Source: Bacteroidetes bacterium HGW-Bacteroidetes-1 (GTDB taxonomy: Bacteria > Bacteroidota > Bacteroidia > Bacteroidales > F082). Taken from it: a stretch of DNA of 64,000 nt. Every line of letters begins with the position of its first letter. Position 1 is the first letter of the stretch. The position numbers and the translations under genes are program-made. This document shows positions 43,347-52,373 of this stretch, one piece after another. The DNA lies in NCBI GenBank assembly GCA_002842755.1, contig PHDU01000001.1:62001-126000 (forward strand). Reading direction: 5' to 3'. The notes beneath the pieces are model-generated. The model did not search any database. It was not told the DNA's origin and worked only from the letters and a program-made list of their open reading frames with translations.

Positions 43347-44027
43347 ATGATGTCGGTAAGCGCTAATATTGAAAATATTCGCCAGGCAATTCCATCCGGG
43401 ATTGAATTAATCGCAGTGTCGAAAACCATGTCCGAAGAAGTAATCATGGAAGCCTACAACGCTGGGCAACGTAAATTCGGCGAAAACAAAGTTCAGGAAC
43501 TTGTCTCCAAGCAATTGAATCTACCTTCAGATATTCAATGGCATTTTATAGGTCATTTACAAACCAATAAAGTAAAGTACATTGTCCCCTTTGTGTATAT
43601 GATACAGTCTGTTGATAGTTACAAGCTTTTAAAGGAAATCGATAAACAAGCTGCAAAAGCAAAAAGATCAATTCAATGCTTATTGCAGTTTCATATTGCA
43701 GAAGAAGAAACAAAATATGGTTTTGACCTTGAAGAAGCAAAACAAATGTTTCAGACTTTGAAAAACGAACCATTGCATCATATCAAAATTTGTGGTGTAA
43801 TGGGAATGGCCACCTTTACTGATGATGAAAAGCAGTTAAGGAAAGAATTCAAAAGCCTCAAAACTATTTTTGAAAATATAAAGAAAGACCATCTGTCAGA
43901 AATTACTTATTTTAAAGAAATATCAATGGGAATGAGTGGAGACTACATTCTTGCAATAGAAGAAGGGGCTACACTTATTAGAGTTGGAAGTAATATATTT
44001 GGCAATCGATTGTATAATCCTAAGTGA
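43347..44027 (+). CDS. YggS/PLPBP-family pyridoxal-phosphate homeostasis protein
   Basis: A 226-residue single-domain fold-type III PLP protein. The Schiff-base lysine is Lys26 in LIAVSKTMSEE, then FGENKVQEL, WHFIGHLQTNKVKYI, IQSVDS, GVMGMATF, and the phosphate-binding SMGMSGDYILAIEEGATLIRVGS. Members buffer free PLP and have no confirmed catalytic activity. It may start at the second Met (43350). It stands 55 bases before the antiporter gene, so cotranscription is possible. Confidence 0.95.
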   Translation: MMSVSANIENIRQAIPSGIELIAVSKTMSEEVIMEAYNAGQRKFGENKVQELVSKQLNLPSDIQWHFIGHLQTNKVKYIVPFVYMIQSVDSYKLLKEIDKQAAKAKRSIQCLLQFHIAEEETKYGFDLEEAKQMFQTLKNEPLHHIKICGVMGMATFTDDEKQLRKEFKSLKTIFENIKKDHLSEITYFKEISMGMSGDYILAIEEGATLIRVGSNIFGNRLYNPK

Positions 44028-44082
44028 TTTCAATTGATTACTTTATGTCTTAAAAAACAGCCTTAAAAATGATTCGAAAAGC

Positions 44083-45039
44083 ATGGAAACCATATATATA
44101 TTTTTTGTAATAGGATTCGTAGTTTTAATAATGGGCGCTAAATGGCTGGTTGAAGGGGCCGTATCGCTGGGAATACGCGCTAACTTATCTCCTCTTGTTA
44201 TTGGCCTTACAGTTGTTGCATTCGGCACCTCATTGCCCGAATTGGTAATTAATGTTTTTGCCTCTTTAAAAGGGAGCAGCGATTTAGCAATAGGCAATGT
44301 TTTAGGCAGCAATATCATGAATATTTTTTTCATTTTGGGCGTGACCGCTATTATCTTCCCCATCAATGTTGAAAGAATTTCTGTTCGCCGGGATTTGCCC
44401 ATTGGGATTTTTGCTACAATTTTCCTGTTCATAACGGCCAATGGATATTTTCTTGGTTTTGAAAATGTTATTTCCCGAATTGATGGTATCGTTCTTTTAA
44501 TAATGTTTGGGCTTTATTTATTTATGACATTACGCTCGAAGAATCCGATCGATCCAGATATGAAAATTGATACAAAAATTCCTGAGAGCTGGTTGAAAAC
44601 AACCGTACTCCTTATTGCTGGTCTCACAGGCCTGTATTTTGGTGGTGAGTGGGTTTCTGAGGGCGCATTGGCAGTAGCAAAAGCAATGGGTCTGAGTGAA
44701 TCGGCCGTCGGGCTCACTATTGTTGCAGCAGCCACTTCCTTGCCTGAGCTTGCCACATCAATTGTAGCCGCTTTGAAAAAAAATGTTGGTATTGTAATGG
44801 GCAATATCTTGGGCTCAAATATCATGAATATCCTTATCGTGCTTGGTACAAGTGCGATTATCAATCCTCTCGATTTTAATACCAAACTCAATACTGAAAT
44901 CGGAATGTTGCTATTGGCCAACCTGGGACTCTTTTCACTGATTCATATCGGAAAAGGGCTTCATCTTTCCCGAAGAGAAGGGGTCATACTTACCACCGTA
45001 TATATAGTTTTTGTTTGGTTTTCGGTAGTTTACAATTAA
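44083..45039 (+). CDS. Calcium/sodium antiporter (CaCA family, YrbG-like)
   Basis: A 318-residue protein with ten membrane helices in two homologous halves. The alpha-1 repeat is GLTVVAFGTSLPELVINVFA with GNVLGSNIMNIFFILG, and the alpha-2 repeat is GLTIVAAATSLPELATSIVA with GNILGSNIMNILIVLG. Both carry the SLPEL and GSNxxN ion-binding signatures. It exports Ca2+ in exchange for Na+ or H+. No regulatory domain is fused. Confidence 0.94.
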   Translation: METIYIFFVIGFVVLIMGAKWLVEGAVSLGIRANLSPLVIGLTVVAFGTSLPELVINVFASLKGSSDLAIGNVLGSNIMNIFFILGVTAIIFPINVERISVRRDLPIGIFATIFLFITANGYFLGFENVISRIDGIVLLIMFGLYLFMTLRSKNPIDPDMKIDTKIPESWLKTTVLLIAGLTGLYFGGEWVSEGALAVAKAMGLSESAVGLTIVAAATSLPELATSIVAALKKNVGIVMGNILGSNIMNILIVLGTSAIINPLDFNTKLNTEIGMLLLANLGLFSLIHIGKGLHLSRREGVILTTVYIVFVWFSVVYN

Positions 45040-45141
45040 TGGCACTTTCTGTAAATAGTGATAAACTGGTGTCAATGTTGTTTCATATTAATCTAAATGA
45101 AAAATTGATTTCACAGGATTGTAATTGAATATTTTGAGTAT

Positions 45142-45963
45142 ATGACGATATACAGGTTATTTATTTTTTTGGCAATCATCCTTTGTACTACGGTTACTAC
45201 TGTTGGGCAGGCAAATTTTGAACTGGATAACAGGGCGTTTGATCATGGTGAGGAAATAGAATATACCGTTTCTTACAATTGGGGATTCATTTGGATTGAT
45301 GCTGGAAAGGTTGATTTTAAGGCACAAATAAAATATGATAATCAAAAGAAATCATGGCATTTTTTAAGTACGGGAATTTCGTTCAGAAAATTTGATTGGT
45401 TTTTTAAAGTACGCGATACCTTTGAAGTTATCAGTAATTATTCCGATTTGAAGCCTATTTGGTTTAAACGAAATACACAAGAAGGTAACTATTTCATTTT
45501 CAATGAATACAACTTTGATCATAAAAACGGATATATCTCAATGCTATCCAGTGAAACAAAAAAAGGTTTCAGCATTGACACCATTCCGTTGCCCAAAGAA
45601 ACATTTGATGTGCTCACAGCTACCTACATTGCCCGATCTATGGACTTTAGCAAAACTTCAAAATATGACACAACAGGGATAAAAATGGTTCTCGACGGAA
45701 TTATTTTCACGCTTCCTATTGTGTTTTATGGCCGTGAAACCATTATAAACCGCGATGGGAAAAAATACGACTGTATAAAATTTGGTGCTTTGCTTGAAGA
45801 GGGAACAATGTTCAGGTCAGGCGAAATAATTTATGTTTGGGTAACTGCCGATAGAAATCAGATTCCTGTTATGATTGAAGCAAAAATTAAGGTAGGAAGT
45901 ATTAAAGTATATTTATCATCCTACAGGAATTTAAAGTTTCCTCTCCTAAGCTTGTATGAGTAA
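45142..45963 (+). CDS. DUF3108 exported protein
   Basis: A 273-residue protein with a signal peptide (LFIFLAIILCTTVTTVG, then Q). The DUF3108 pattern follows: FDHGEEIEYTVSYNWGFIWIDAGKV near the start of the mature part, WFFKVRDTFEVI, then PLPKETFDVLTATYIAR and GRETIINRDGKKYDCIKF. It predicts a periplasmic beta-barrel-like lipid- or ligand-binding fold. The function is unknown. It is followed by a strong bidirectional terminator. Confidence 0.88.
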   Translation: MTIYRLFIFLAIILCTTVTTVGQANFELDNRAFDHGEEIEYTVSYNWGFIWIDAGKVDFKAQIKYDNQKKSWHFLSTGISFRKFDWFFKVRDTFEVISNYSDLKPIWFKRNTQEGNYFIFNEYNFDHKNGYISMLSSETKKGFSIDTIPLPKETFDVLTATYIARSMDFSKTSKYDTTGIKMVLDGIIFTLPIVFYGRETIINRDGKKYDCIKFGALLEEGTMFRSGEIIYVWVTADRNQIPVMIEAKIKVGSIKVYLSSYRNLKFPLLSLYE

Positions 45964-45972
45964 GCGCTATAG

Positions 45973-46010
45973 CAAAAAAAATGCCGGCATTGTACCGGCA
46001 TATTTTTTTT
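45973..46010. terminator. Bidirectional terminator between convergent genes
   Basis: ATGCCGG (45981-45987) pairs with CCGGCAT (45995-46001) around a 7-base loop, with seven A before and eight T after. It serves both the DUF3108 gene and the convergent head-GIN gene. Confidence 0.85.
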
Positions 46011-46022
46011 AACATCAACGAT

Positions 46023-46760
46023 TTACATTTTTCTTATCGAAGATGCTCCGGAAGTGTCAGTTCGCAATATTTTTGGTTCACCTTTATATTTGAATTCAGA
46101 AGCTCCACTGGCTTCAACTATTAGTTCTTCTGTAACCCATACTTCAGCATAACTTGCTCCACTAAGTTCAAATTTCTGAACGGCAGTTTTGAATCCGGAG
46201 AGATACATTTTCGAAGCTCCCGAACAGTCAACATATACTTTATCAGCGGTCCCATTCAGCGTAATTTTGGTGGCACCGCTCATATCAATTTCAAGCACTT
46301 CAAGTTCGAGTTCCAAATCAATTTCACTTGCACCGCTTGCATCAAGTTCAAGATTCTTGAAATTAAGCTTGTTGGTGGCAAAAACTTTTACAGCACCACT
46401 AATTTCAATCTCATCAAGGTGAATGAAATTGATATAAGCTTTCATTTTCGTTTTTGCCGAAACATGGTCACGGATATAAATTCTTAACTCTCCGCCTTTA
46501 ACTTCAGTGATAATTGAATTCATCAAATTATCATCTGCCTCAATCTGAAGCGATTCTGATGAACCCTGCGTTAGTATTACTTCAAAACCACCACTTACGT
46601 CAATAGCACTAAAACTACCAACGGTTCTGTTTTCAACTTGTTTGTTTCCACTGCCCCTGATAGAGAAGCCATCAGCATACGAACAGGAAAGGGTCAGTTG
46701 CAAAAAGACAAACATCAATACTGCAACCATAGAAAGAGAGCTAAAATTCTTCGTTTTCAT
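46023..46760 (-). CDS. Head GIN domain (DUF2807) exported protein
   Basis: A 245-residue exported protein with signal peptide (SSLSMVAVLMFVFLQLTLSC, with a cysteine that could be lipidated) and the DUF2807 head-GIN pattern: FSAIDVSGGFEVILTQGSSESLQIEADDNL, divided into repeated beta-solenoid turns. The turns repeat a L-D-A/S-G-A-S motif (ELDASGASEIDL, IDMSGATKITL, VDCSGASKMYL, ELSGASYAEV). The fold is an auto-adhesin-like beta-helix. Its role is not known; a surface or periplasmic adhesive structure is plausible. Confidence 0.9.
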   Translation of the reverse strand: MKTKNFSSLSMVAVLMFVFLQLTLSCSYADGFSIRGSGNKQVENRTVGSFSAIDVSGGFEVILTQGSSESLQIEADDNLMNSIITEVKGGELRIYIRDHVSAKTKMKAYINFIHLDEIEISGAVKVFATNKLNFKNLELDASGASEIDLELELEVLEIDMSGATKITLNGTADKVYVDCSGASKMYLSGFKTAVQKFELSGASYAEVWVTEELIVEASGASEFKYKGEPKILRTDTSGASSIRKM

Positions 46761-46927
46761 AGCATATAATTTTTATGATTTAATCCAAAGACGTTTCAAT
46801 ATCTAAATAGTTACACATTCTAAGTTTTCCTGATTATTTTTATCAAAAAATGAGAAAGATCAAGTTGGAAAATTAAAAATCACTTTCTGAAATGTATAGC
46901 AAAGTCACAATTGTTTTTAGTGAACTG

Positions 46928-48007
46928 TTACGTTTTATTAACCAGATTTTTATCGATATAATCTGAATTCATCAGATGCAGGGCTCCCATATATGACATA
47001 TTAAAACCAAGCATGTCGCCGACTTTAAGCTTTTGCTTGTTCTTTCCAAGGTCAATAGCGATCATATCAGAGCTTGCACCTGTAATTTCAATGTTTGGTT
47101 TCAATGGTTTAAGCTGTTTGGGATCAACATCCAACAAACCTATATCGAGCAAGGCCCGACAGGTTGATTTCCCATAATTTTCTTCCTTTATTTCAAAATA
47201 CTCTCCCGAAACGTTTGTACCCAATTCACCATTAGGCATTACTGGTTTTTCCATCAGCTCTACAATTTGGGCATAGAGCGTAAAGACGTTGGGTTTCATA
47301 CCCTTGATTGTTTTTCCAGTAACCAGGTTATTACCAAAATACAATGTCTCGCCAATACGGAAATGATTTATTCCACGAGGAAGCAAACCCTTTAATAAGA
47401 GAGGAATGGTTACAGAAGACCCAGCTGAAACCCAGGGAATCTTAACATTGAAACTTACCTCAATAAGCTGTTTGTAGAGACTTAACTGAATCAATTTATC
47501 ATGGCTCGGCATAACCCCGTTTAAACAGTTGAGATTGGTTCCAAGGCCTACAACTTCAATATTTGGGAGCTGAAAAACCTGCCTGTAAAAATCAATAACA
47601 TTTTCACCCAAAACCCCTTCACGCAGATCACCCATTTCAATCATGATGATGATTTTATGTTTCTTTTTTTGCCTGACGGCTTCTTCAGAAATGTGTCTGA
47701 TTGTTTCATATTCTGAATTAAAGCTGACATCAGCAAACTCAACTAGACTTCTAACTGCTTGACGCGCTGGAGGTTTTATATAAACAGTTTGGATTTTAGG
47801 GTTTATTTTCTTGATCACTTTCAGATTGCTTATCCGACTATCGTGAATTTCATTCACACCAAGATCGACCAACTCTTTGATATATTTTTCGTTTCCGCAA
47901 AGCATCTTTGAAACAACACCCCAGCTTATTGTCTTTGAATCAAACAATTGTTTTAGAAAAGTGAAATTGTGATTCAATTTTTGATAGTCAAGTTCTATGT
48001 AGGCCAT
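46928..48007 (-). CDS. Ornithine-racemase-like fold-type III PLP enzyme
   Basis: A 359-residue alanine/ornithine racemase-family protein. The PLP lysine is Lys34 in WGVVSKMLCGN, followed by the barrel strands NEIHDSRISNL, IIMIEMGDLREGV, VGLGTNLNCLNG, VSAGSSVTIPLLL and NHFRIGETLYFGN. These wordings (HDSR, EMGDLREG, GTNLxCxxG, SAGSS) are those of the Orr/YhfX group rather than Alr. It probably racemises ornithine or another basic or neutral amino acid. It follows the alanine racemase gene by 4 bases and closes the operon. Confidence 0.88.
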   Translation of the reverse strand: MAYIELDYQKLNHNFTFLKQLFDSKTISWGVVSKMLCGNEKYIKELVDLGVNEIHDSRISNLKVIKKINPKIQTVYIKPPARQAVRSLVEFADVSFNSEYETIRHISEEAVRQKKKHKIIIMIEMGDLREGVLGENVIDFYRQVFQLPNIEVVGLGTNLNCLNGVMPSHDKLIQLSLYKQLIEVSFNVKIPWVSAGSSVTIPLLLKGLLPRGINHFRIGETLYFGNNLVTGKTIKGMKPNVFTLYAQIVELMEKPVMPNGELGTNVSGEYFEIKEENYGKSTCRALLDIGLLDVDPKQLKPLKPNIEITGASSDMIAIDLGKNKQKLKVGDMLGFNMSYMGALHLMNSDYIDKNLVNKT

Positions 48008-48011
48008 TTTA

Positions 48012-49163
48012 TTATTGTATTAATCGACGTGTAATTCCTTTCGGAAGCCTTGCAAGCAATTCATAATTCATTTGATTGCTAAGTTCGCTGAATGAAGCAA
48101 CACTGATTGACATATCAAGTTGGTTTCCAATAAGCACAACCTCATCTCCAACTTTTACATCAAGGATTGAAGACACATCAGCAATAAGCATATTCATATT
48201 GATCATACCAATTACATCCGCAAAATGGCCATGTATAAGAACCCTCCCGGAATTACTCAGGGAGCGGCTGTAGCCATGCGCATAACCAGTTGGGATGATG
48301 GCAATTTGCTTATCTTCAGTTGCAAAATATGCAGTGCCATAGCTTATAAACTCGCCTTGATTGATATACTTTAATGCCATAATTTCTGTTTTCCAGCTGA
48401 TTATTCTTTTCAAAGGGTCTATCTTATCTTTTCGATGGCTAATATAGTGAATAAATGTCTCTTTGCTCGGCCAGTACCCAAACTGTAATATGCCTACACG
48501 TACCATATCGAAACGAAATGCCGGATATGCAATAGTGGCAGCAGAACTAGCCGCATGCACCAAAACCGGATGAAGATCATTATCATGGAATAGTTTAATA
48601 AGATTTTTAAATAATTTAATCTGACGATGGATGCGTGTATAGTTTGCAATACTTTCAGCTCCTGCGAGATGCGTACAAAGTCCTACAAGCTTTACGATAT
48701 CCCTATTTTCAAGTAGAATAGGAATAATTTCTGAGATTTCTTTCCGTGTCAAACCTGTTCTGTTCATGCCTGTCTCAAGCTCAAGATGTATGAACGCTTT
48801 TCTGTTTAATGAACGTGCAATCTTCAAACATGCTTCCAGCCGATCAGTTTCAAAAATCCAAAACTCGATATCATTGTTTATTACCCATGAGAGTTCATCA
48901 ACAGGAATCCATCCCATTATCATTACTGTTGTTTCAGGTTGTTTTACTGATGCAACCATACGGGCTTCATCCACACTAAAAACCGAGAAATGATCAATTC
49001 CGCAGCGCTCTGCAGCAGGCACGTACAATTCAACTCCATGCCCATAGGCATTCCCTTTAACAACCGATGAAATTTTCACACGATTATTCAGCATTTTTCT
49101 CAAAAAGCGGAGATTGTGCTCTATAGCCTTGAAGCTAAGTTCTATGGTTGATGACGTCCTCAT
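48012..49163 (-). CDS. alr: Alanine racemase
   Basis: A 383-residue stand-alone Alr. It has the PLP lysine Lys36 in SSVVKGNAYGHG and the second catalytic residue Tyr275 in FISYGTAYFATEDKQIA. HLELETGMNRTG, CTHLAGAES and MVRVGILQFGYWP are also seen. It converts L- to D-alanine for peptidoglycan or for D-alanine use. Bacteroidota often carry a MurF-Alr fusion for the wall-forming role; this unfused enzyme lies in an operon with a transporter and may be dedicated to amino-acid use. Start at 49163 follows the GNAT stop by 14 bases. Confidence 0.93.
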   Translation of the reverse strand: MRTSSTIELSFKAIEHNLRFLRKMLNNRVKISSVVKGNAYGHGVELYVPAAERCGIDHFSVFSVDEARMVASVKQPETTVMIMGWIPVDELSWVINNDIEFWIFETDRLEACLKIARSLNRKAFIHLELETGMNRTGLTRKEISEIIPILLENRDIVKLVGLCTHLAGAESIANYTRIHRQIKLFKNLIKLFHDNDLHPVLVHAASSAATIAYPAFRFDMVRVGILQFGYWPSKETFIHYISHRKDKIDPLKRIISWKTEIMALKYINQGEFISYGTAYFATEDKQIAIIPTGYAHGYSRSLSNSGRVLIHGHFADVIGMINMNMLIADVSSILDVKVGDEVVLIGNQLDMSISVASFSELSNQMNYELLARLPKGITRRLIQ

Positions 49164-49177
49164 TGTGAAGGAAAATC

Positions 49178-49618
49178 TTACTCACGTATTAATCGGTATT
49201 CGAGATATTTGTTTGTAAAACCTATTTTCTCATAAAGAAATCTGGCTGGGTTGTTTGGTTCAACATGTAGAGCGATATTTCCCTTAGCCATATCTATAGC
49301 ATTTTTCATCAGCTTTTTGCCAATACCTTGTCCACGCAAAGTAGCATCTACCGCAATGTAAACCAGAATATTTTCAGGAATATAACCATCCATACCTGTT
49401 CGGTTAATCACTACAACACCAGCAATCTTCTCAGCGATTGAACCAACGATAACATAACCACCAACGACAGATGATTCTCCAACTGCATATTCTATGGCTT
49501 TTCGTATAGATGCTTTATCATCACGAAACTCATCCAGATGTGTGTGAAGGAAATTTACAATGTTTTCTTTTTCAAACATTCCCAGGGTTTGATAACTATC
49601 AAAAATTTGAATTTTCAT
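49178..49618 (-). CDS. GNAT-family N-acetyltransferase
   Basis: A 146-residue GNAT protein with the acetyl-CoA motif A as VAVDATLRGQGIGKKLMKNAI (here about residues 87-108; R/Q-x-x-G-x-G/A is RGQGIG) and a late RFLYEKIGFTNKY. The substrate is unknown. Its first 20 bases overlap the end of the symporter gene, and alr follows, so it may acetylate an amino acid handled by the same operon. Confidence 0.88.
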   Translation of the reverse strand: MKIQIFDSYQTLGMFEKENIVNFLHTHLDEFRDDKASIRKAIEYAVGESSVVGGYVIVGSIAEKIAGVVVINRTGMDGYIPENILVYIAVDATLRGQGIGKKLMKNAIDMAKGNIALHVEPNNPARFLYEKIGFTNKYLEYRLIRE

Positions 49619-51050
49619 GTTTAAGTCTTTGTTTAAAAATTATTATTGTTAAAAATGTAAATAATGAAGCTAGTATTCCAAATATGTTCGCATCAAGCCC
49701 TAATGGAAGTGAAATATTAAAAAACAGCAATGTCAGCGTTGTGCCTCCGCCAGCAATCATTGCCGATAATGCAGCTAACTCGCTTCGTTGCATAAAAAAT
49801 ATGGCTGCAATAAGTGGTACTAGTAGGCCACTCACCATAAATGCATAGGAATAAAGCATCAATGAAAGCACCTCGGTAAGTTTCATGGCGATCAAAACAG
49901 CTACTATTCCAAGTAATAATGTCAATACCTTTGACCACATCATGATAGAATCCGTTTTAAACATTTTTGGCATAAGCCGCTGAATCAGGTCGTGCATAAT
50001 GTTCGAAGAAGATGCCATCAAACAACTATCAGCAGTTGAAAGAATTGCAGAGAAATAGGCAGACAATACGAGACCCATTAAACCTGCAGGCAAAATTGTT
50101 CGCAATAACAAAGGTAAGCCCATTTCAGCATCAAAAGTCTCTCCTTGAGCAAATCCCAATGGAATAAACATTCCTTCAACAAAAGCAACACGGGCTAACA
50201 TCCCTAAACCAACTCCCATAAATGCCATGATTGGCCATTCAAAAATACCAGCTATATACCATGCTTTTCGAGCCTCAGCAGCCGATCTGGACGCATATAT
50301 TCTCTGATAGAGTGTCATTCCAACAAACCAAATAGGTAATATGGTCACCATCCAGTTTAATAATTGTTGCCACGATAAATTATTAAAAGTGAAAAATTCC
50401 TGAGGAAGCGATGCTGATATTTTTTCCCAACCTCCAACGGCCACCCATGCCATGGGAATAGCTATAAAAATAAGACCTGCCATGAGCAGAATCCATTGAA
50501 ATGTATCTGTATAGATAACTGCCTTAATACCGCCCATGACGGTATAAACAACAGCCACAAATCCCATTATAATTAATGCTAAAGTAAAATCAAGGTCGAT
50601 AAACGCAGCAGATGCAAGCTTTGCTCCTGCAAGCAATTGAGAGCTTGCAAAACCTAAATATCCAATGCCGGATATGAGTCCTGCAAGTAAGGCAGCTTTC
50701 GGTCCGAAATAAAATCGAAACACTTCAGGAAAAGTAAAGAACTTCTGCTTATCAGACAATTTTTTGATGCGTGGAATCAAAAAAACACCACTGATCAAAG
50801 CACCCAAAAGCCCTGTGAAGAGCATCCATGAACCTGACAAGCCAATTAAAAAACCTAGACCTCCTAACCCAATTGAAAAACCACCGCCAACATCTGTTGC
50901 AACCACCGATAATCCAATGTGCCATTTACCCATATTACGACCACCTACATAATAATCTTCGAGATTGGTGTTTTTTCTATGAAAATAGAAACCAACGCCA
51001 AGCATTAGAAGCATATATGTAATGAAGATCAATAAATCAATTGTTGCCAT
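49599..51050 (-). CDS. Sodium:solute symporter (SSS family)
   Basis: A 483-residue inner-membrane symporter with about thirteen helices. It begins MATIDLLIFITYMLLMLGVG, then NLEDYYVGGRNMGKWHIGLS and SVVATDVGGG, and the SSS core VMGGIKAVIYTDTFQWILLM, with LSAYFSAILSTADSCLMASSS near residue 330. These are the family's sodium-site serines. The closest kinds are the proline/pantothenate and amino-acid carriers. As first gene of the racemase operon it probably brings in an amino acid. Confidence 0.92.
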   Translation of the reverse strand: MATIDLLIFITYMLLMLGVGFYFHRKNTNLEDYYVGGRNMGKWHIGLSVVATDVGGGFSIGLGGLGFLIGLSGSWMLFTGLLGALISGVFLIPRIKKLSDKQKFFTFPEVFRFYFGPKAALLAGLISGIGYLGFASSQLLAGAKLASAAFIDLDFTLALIIMGFVAVVYTVMGGIKAVIYTDTFQWILLMAGLIFIAIPMAWVAVGGWEKISASLPQEFFTFNNLSWQQLLNWMVTILPIWFVGMTLYQRIYASRSAAEARKAWYIAGIFEWPIMAFMGVGLGMLARVAFVEGMFIPLGFAQGETFDAEMGLPLLLRTILPAGLMGLVLSAYFSAILSTADSCLMASSSNIMHDLIQRLMPKMFKTDSIMMWSKVLTLLLGIVAVLIAMKLTEVLSLMLYSYAFMVSGLLVPLIAAIFFMQRSELAALSAMIAGGGTTLTLLFFNISLPLGLDANIFGILASLFTFLTIIIFKQRLKHENSNF

Positions 51051-51099
51051 TCATTATATTTTAGCCTTTCCAAATGAAAAGAAACAACTTCTGGAAATA

Positions 51100-51474
51100 T
51101 TAATGATTTCTAGCGCTGTTTATTCTGACAACTCCCACATTTTCAAACTGGTGGCTATTCAGACTTTGAATTACAGCATCAGAATTTTGTGCAGGTACGA
51201 GAAGTCGCAAACGTGAAGGTTTTTCGTTTTTGTTTTGCTGATAAGTTCTACAGGTATCAAGCATTTGCGACTGTTCTGCTTTCTTGCCTTCTACATATTT
51301 GTAAAAATAAAACACTCCATTACTTTCTGCTGAAATATCAACATTTAATTCATTTTCGATGGCTAGATTTTGGTCAGATATCGAGTTTTGATCGAAGGGC
51401 TCGATCAACTTAATGTTTTTAAATCCTTTATTCTGAAGGTATTTCAAAAATGATTCGACAACTCTTTTTTTCAT
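51100..51474 (-). CDS. Hypothetical protein
   Basis: A 124-residue protein without signal or membrane segment, beginning MKKRVVESFLKYLQNKGFKN. A helix is followed by alternating strands, including VDISAESNGVFYFYKYVEG, which recalls the core of PD-(D/E)xK-like folds, but the Glu-x-Lys pair is not complete. I do not recognise the family. It lies 49 bases upstream of the symporter gene on the same strand and could be its first cotranscribed gene or stand alone. Confidence 0.6.
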   Translation of the reverse strand: MKKRVVESFLKYLQNKGFKNIKLIEPFDQNSISDQNLAIENELNVDISAESNGVFYFYKYVEGKKAEQSQMLDTCRTYQQNKNEKPSRLRLLVPAQNSDAVIQSLNSHQFENVGVVRINSARNH

Positions 51475-51628
51475 CTGTAAATAATTATTTCTTTTCTCTA
51501 TAATACTTTCTATAGAAACAAAATTACTACTTTTAATTTAAACCATCAAATTTTTTATTAAGTCAGTAGTAAAATCAACAAGAAATAGTCAGATTAAGTG
51601 TCTGATTTTACAATCATTAAATAATATT

Positions 51629-51660
51629 AAAAAAACCGAATGCTTTCACATCCGGTTTTC
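51629..51660 (-). terminator. Terminator for tpx
   Basis: AAAACCG and CGGTTTT pair (51632-51638 with 51653-51659), extended by ATG/CAT after one mismatch. On the minus strand the hairpin is followed by seven T. It lies about 65 bases past the tpx stop. Confidence 0.75.
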
Positions 51661-51723
51661 AATAAAGGTTTAAGATAATTCTCAAACCAAGGTTTATAAT
51701 CTCGTATCTGTCAGTCTGAAGTT

Positions 51724-52230
51724 TCAGACCTTAGTCAAAGCTTTTAAAGCAGATAAATAATCAGGCTCCTGGACGATTTCCGGTACCTGTTCCACATAAA
51801 TCACTTTTCCTTTTTCATCGAGTACAACTACTGCGCGTGAATGAAGTCCTGCAAGTGGGCCATTCATCATTGTAACGCCATAAGCAATTCCAAAATTTCC
51901 ATCGCGAAAATCGCTTGCTGTTACAACCTTGTCGATACCTTCGGTGCTGCAGAATCGCTTGTGCGCAAATGGCAAGTCTTTTGAAACACAAACAACAATG
52001 GTATTTTCAAGTTCTGATGCTGCTTCATTGAATTTTCTAACTGAAGTTGCACAAACATCCGTATCAAGACTCGGAAAGATGTTTAGAATAACTCTTTTAC
52101 CTTGTAACGAATTGATTGTAAATTCACTAAGATCAGATTTGATAAGCGTAAAATCAGGTGCCTGACTTCCTATTTCAGGAAGACTTCCCAATGTTTGAAA
52201 TGGATTTCCTTTTAATGTAATTGTTGACAT
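51724..52230 (-). CDS. tpx: Thiol peroxidase
   Basis: A 168-residue atypical 2-Cys peroxiredoxin of the Tpx class. The peroxidatic Cys60 lies in FPSLDTDVCATSVRKF and the resolving Cys94 in PFAHKRFCSTEGI, positions normal for Tpx. The start MSTITLKGNPFQTLGSLP is characteristic. It reduces hydroperoxides with thioredoxin as electron donor. It is monocistronic, with a terminator below. Confidence 0.96.
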   Translation of the reverse strand: MSTITLKGNPFQTLGSLPEIGSQAPDFTLIKSDLSEFTINSLQGKRVILNIFPSLDTDVCATSVRKFNEAASELENTIVVCVSKDLPFAHKRFCSTEGIDKVVTASDFRDGNFGIAYGVTMMNGPLAGLHSRAVVVLDEKGKVIYVEQVPEIVQEPDYLSALKALTKV

Positions 52231-52373
52231 AGTAAAGTTTTATTTACGACTTAAACAATAATTAAACAAGAAAGTTCAAAAACCTTCTTGTTCAATTTTG
52301 AAGATTCATACAACAAATTGTATCTTATTTGAAAGCTAAAATTTATTGCAGGAAAATAGGCAATCAGATAATG

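Noticed and set aside
44514-44921. 135-codon frame antisense to the Ca/Na antiporter
   Set aside because: It mirrors the hydrophobic repeat of the antiporter and carries no independent signal.
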